Assembly (NCBI GenBank): GCA_029959085.1
Contig: JARWIR010000011.1
Location: 10,355,840 to 10,419,839, forward strand
Direction of reading: 5' to 3'
Length of the DNA: 64,000 bases
Origin: Nemophila menziesii
Lineage: Eukaryota > Streptophyta > Magnoliopsida > Boraginales > Hydrophyllaceae
Shown: positions 61,867 through 64,000 of the stretch, one piece after another
Numbering within the stretch: the first letter of the stretch is position 1
Layout: each line of letters opens with the position of its first letter
The notes under the pieces: generated by a model
Databases searched by the model: none
What the model was told of the DNA's origin: nothing
Seen by the model: only the letters and a program-made list of their open reading frames with translations
Made by a program: the position numbers and the translations under genes

Positions 61867-64000
61867 TACGAAAAATAAAAATTCTGCTAATATGCAACAA
61901 AACTTATATTTGACCAAATAACTGAAGGAAACATGTTATTTTAAGTATGAATATCAACAAAATTAAGTTTATTATACATATTGAATATGAAAGCAACACT
62001 AATAATAGACATGGTCTACTTAAATCTAATGAAATTCTTAAGTTATCAAACACAAACTAATCATAACATAAGTGCATAATTTATCAAACATCAACAATAC
62101 TTTGAAAATCAAAAAATAATCAATATGTAACGAAATTGAAATGTGTGAATTGTATATCACCGAGTTTTTAATATTGGTTCATAGATATTATAACCCTAGA
62201 AAATGTCTCGTACTTGAAGATAATTGGGCATTTTTAAACTAATCAAAGAGTAAAATATAATATGAAAACAATTTGTTTTACAAAAATTGATTTACTTGAG
62301 TTGCCTATTTTAAAATTTAGATATAAATATTTAAATCATTTATATTTTATAAGATATAAAATATAAAAATTCAAACATATTTATAAAAATAAACCTATTT
62401 TGGTTTTTAATTTAATGTTTAAAGGATCGGTTTTAAACTGATGTTTTTTAATTGTTCATGGGTTTCAAAAAAATAATAATTTAAATACATACACTATATA
62501 TTTTGGATAATTTGATGACGTATCTCGACCTAGATATGGAACATATCCTAGTTGGGTTTCTGGGACAGGTAACATATTCAGACATAGATTTATTTTTAAA
62601 GATTTTGGAGTAGACATGAACTTATTAAATATGTCTCACTCCGGTAATTTGGAAGAAAGCCTTCCCCATTAGTTCAAATATATGCAAATTAATTATATTG
62701 TGTACCTAAAATATCCAAAAAATTTCACAAATATCCTAATTAATCATTCATTCGACTTCATAGTATTTTATTTTTCAAAACAAAAATTTTAGTTATATTT
62801 CTTTACCTAGAAGATACACTGATTATATTTTTGTGTCCAATACGTCGTTGGATGCAATATTGTCAATGTAGATGGAGTTTTTATGCTAAAATGGTCAACG
62901 TGTGTGAGATTCAAGATCTAACAACACTTTGTTGCCATGTTAGGCTAAAGAAAATGAGTCATCATCAAATACATATTCATCAAAGATTAATTCTATATAT
63001 TAGAATTTAAAAATAGTCATATAGTACTATAATAGTTTTATTTTAGTGAGAGTACATCTCAAAGGGAACAAATAGCAAGTTCGCAAGAAAGAAGATTGTG
63101 CACCTGACTCATTTGTTTAAAATTAATGGTTGTGATTAATTACTTGATCCAAAGTCAAAGAAAATGGTCATATATACATACATTTCTTGAACTTGGTATA
63201 GAATATTAATTACTCTTTAAAAAGGATGCATATAATTTGAGATAATAAATTAATAATGTAAAATTACATATATTTATAATATGATATTACTAAAGAGGCT
63301 AGAGTTGAAGTTGAAGCAATATGCTAAAGTGGAAACATTCTTTATGAGAAGGTACTTTCTTATCCAACACATAATCCCATCGCTTGATCTCAAAGCTTTT
63401 TTTTGTGTCTGGTTTGCTAACGACTAAAAATTCAAAACACAAAAGCAAATCATGTTGCGTAATAATAATAAATGCTAGAAACTACATAGAATTTTACTTT
63501 GATATCTAATACTAATATATAAAGTAGATGAAGTCTTAATAGAATAATACTCCGAATAACACTGTAATACTAATATATTCACTTGACCAAATAACACTGT
63601 AATACTAACATATTCACTTGACCAGACTTTGATGAACTCTTGGCCTGCCTTTCACATGGCTTGATAAATCTGAAGTTCAATTGAGATTCTGCAATATTAA
63701 TCAATCACCTCCGCTTTTGCTTCTTTTCCTTTTATGACACCTATTTTATTTATGTGAATATGCCATAAGAAAAATACCATTTTAGTATCTGACTCAACTA
63801 TTAACGGTTATATTAAAAGATTCGCTATTCAAGTTATTGTCTTACAGAAATAAAGAAACATCTAAATAAAATATGAAGTTAATTAATATTAAGAATAGCA
63901 CATTATAGAAACAAACACTAATATTGTGTAATACCTACTTTCTATCCCTGAATCATAACTTCCGTTTCTTTCATTTCCAAATTCCAAACCAAGAGAAAAT
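61867..64000. other. Intergenic DNA to the window end, no gene recognised
   Basis: May be the body of the Helitron-like element ending at 61840. Contains a 35-bp direct doubling at about 63557-63625 (AATAACACTGTAATACTAA then ATATTCACTTGACC). No coding frames, RNA genes or other transposon marks seen. Confidence 0.45.

Overview
This window looks like transposon-rich, AT-rich intergenic DNA from a plant nuclear genome, probably a eudicot. The evidence is intron-containing ARGONAUTE4-type gene remnants, a B3-domain fragment, plant LINEs with a zinc-knuckle ORF1, and plant-style MITEs, a SINE, Helitron ends and Ty3/gypsy debris. I cannot place the family or species. I found no gene that is clearly intact. 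Almost everything recognisable is a pseudogene, a transposon or a repeat.

Layout. (1) 1-6640 is a segmental duplicate of 42796-49438: direct orientation, about 98% identical by eye, about 42.8 kb apart. Each copy carries the N-terminal exons of a dead AGO4-clade ARGONAUTE on the minus strand plus about 5.4 kb of upstream DNA with a tRNA-derived SINE. (2) 6832-13817 is a large imperfect inverted repeat with arms of 1.8 and 2.7 kb. It encloses LTR-like sequence, and the right arm carries a LINE RNase H fragment and a MITE-like insert. (3) 13979-14477 is a hAT-type MITE with a perfect 8-bp target duplication. (4) 14.5-22.5 kb is mostly featureless AT-rich DNA with an (AT)n tract and dispersed repeats. 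(5) 22.6-24.5 kb holds a broken B3-domain gene, a Ty3/gypsy reverse transcriptase fragment and a 287-bp tandem duplication. (6) 24911-30974 is a 176-bp Mutator-type MITE (9-bp target duplication) interrupted by a 5.9-kb LINE (8-bp target duplication). (7) 31-36.7 kb is non-coding LTR-like debris. (8) 36.8-40.8 kb holds diverged relatives of the sequence upstream of the AGO copies, and minisatellites. (9) 40803-44073 is the longest AGO4-like pseudogene. (10) 50-55 kb holds two decayed LINE copies, followed by a 40-bp minisatellite. (11) 58.77-61.75 kb holds two more AGO4-like pieces arranged head to head as an inverted repeat, lying between two convergent Helitron-like 3' ends.

The most interesting signal is the repeated occurrence of AGO4-like pseudogenes (four pieces), one pair forming a hairpin-capable inverted repeat of about 1.2 kb per arm over MID/PIWI exons. 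If transcribed through, it could yield dsRNA and siRNAs matching an AGO4-clade gene, that is, a core factor of RNA-directed DNA methylation. That is inference. The sequence itself shows only the arrangement and homology. The second catalytic Asp of the PIWI domain (RDGV) reads RGGV in all three pieces that cover it, which suggests the shared ancestor had already lost slicer activity.
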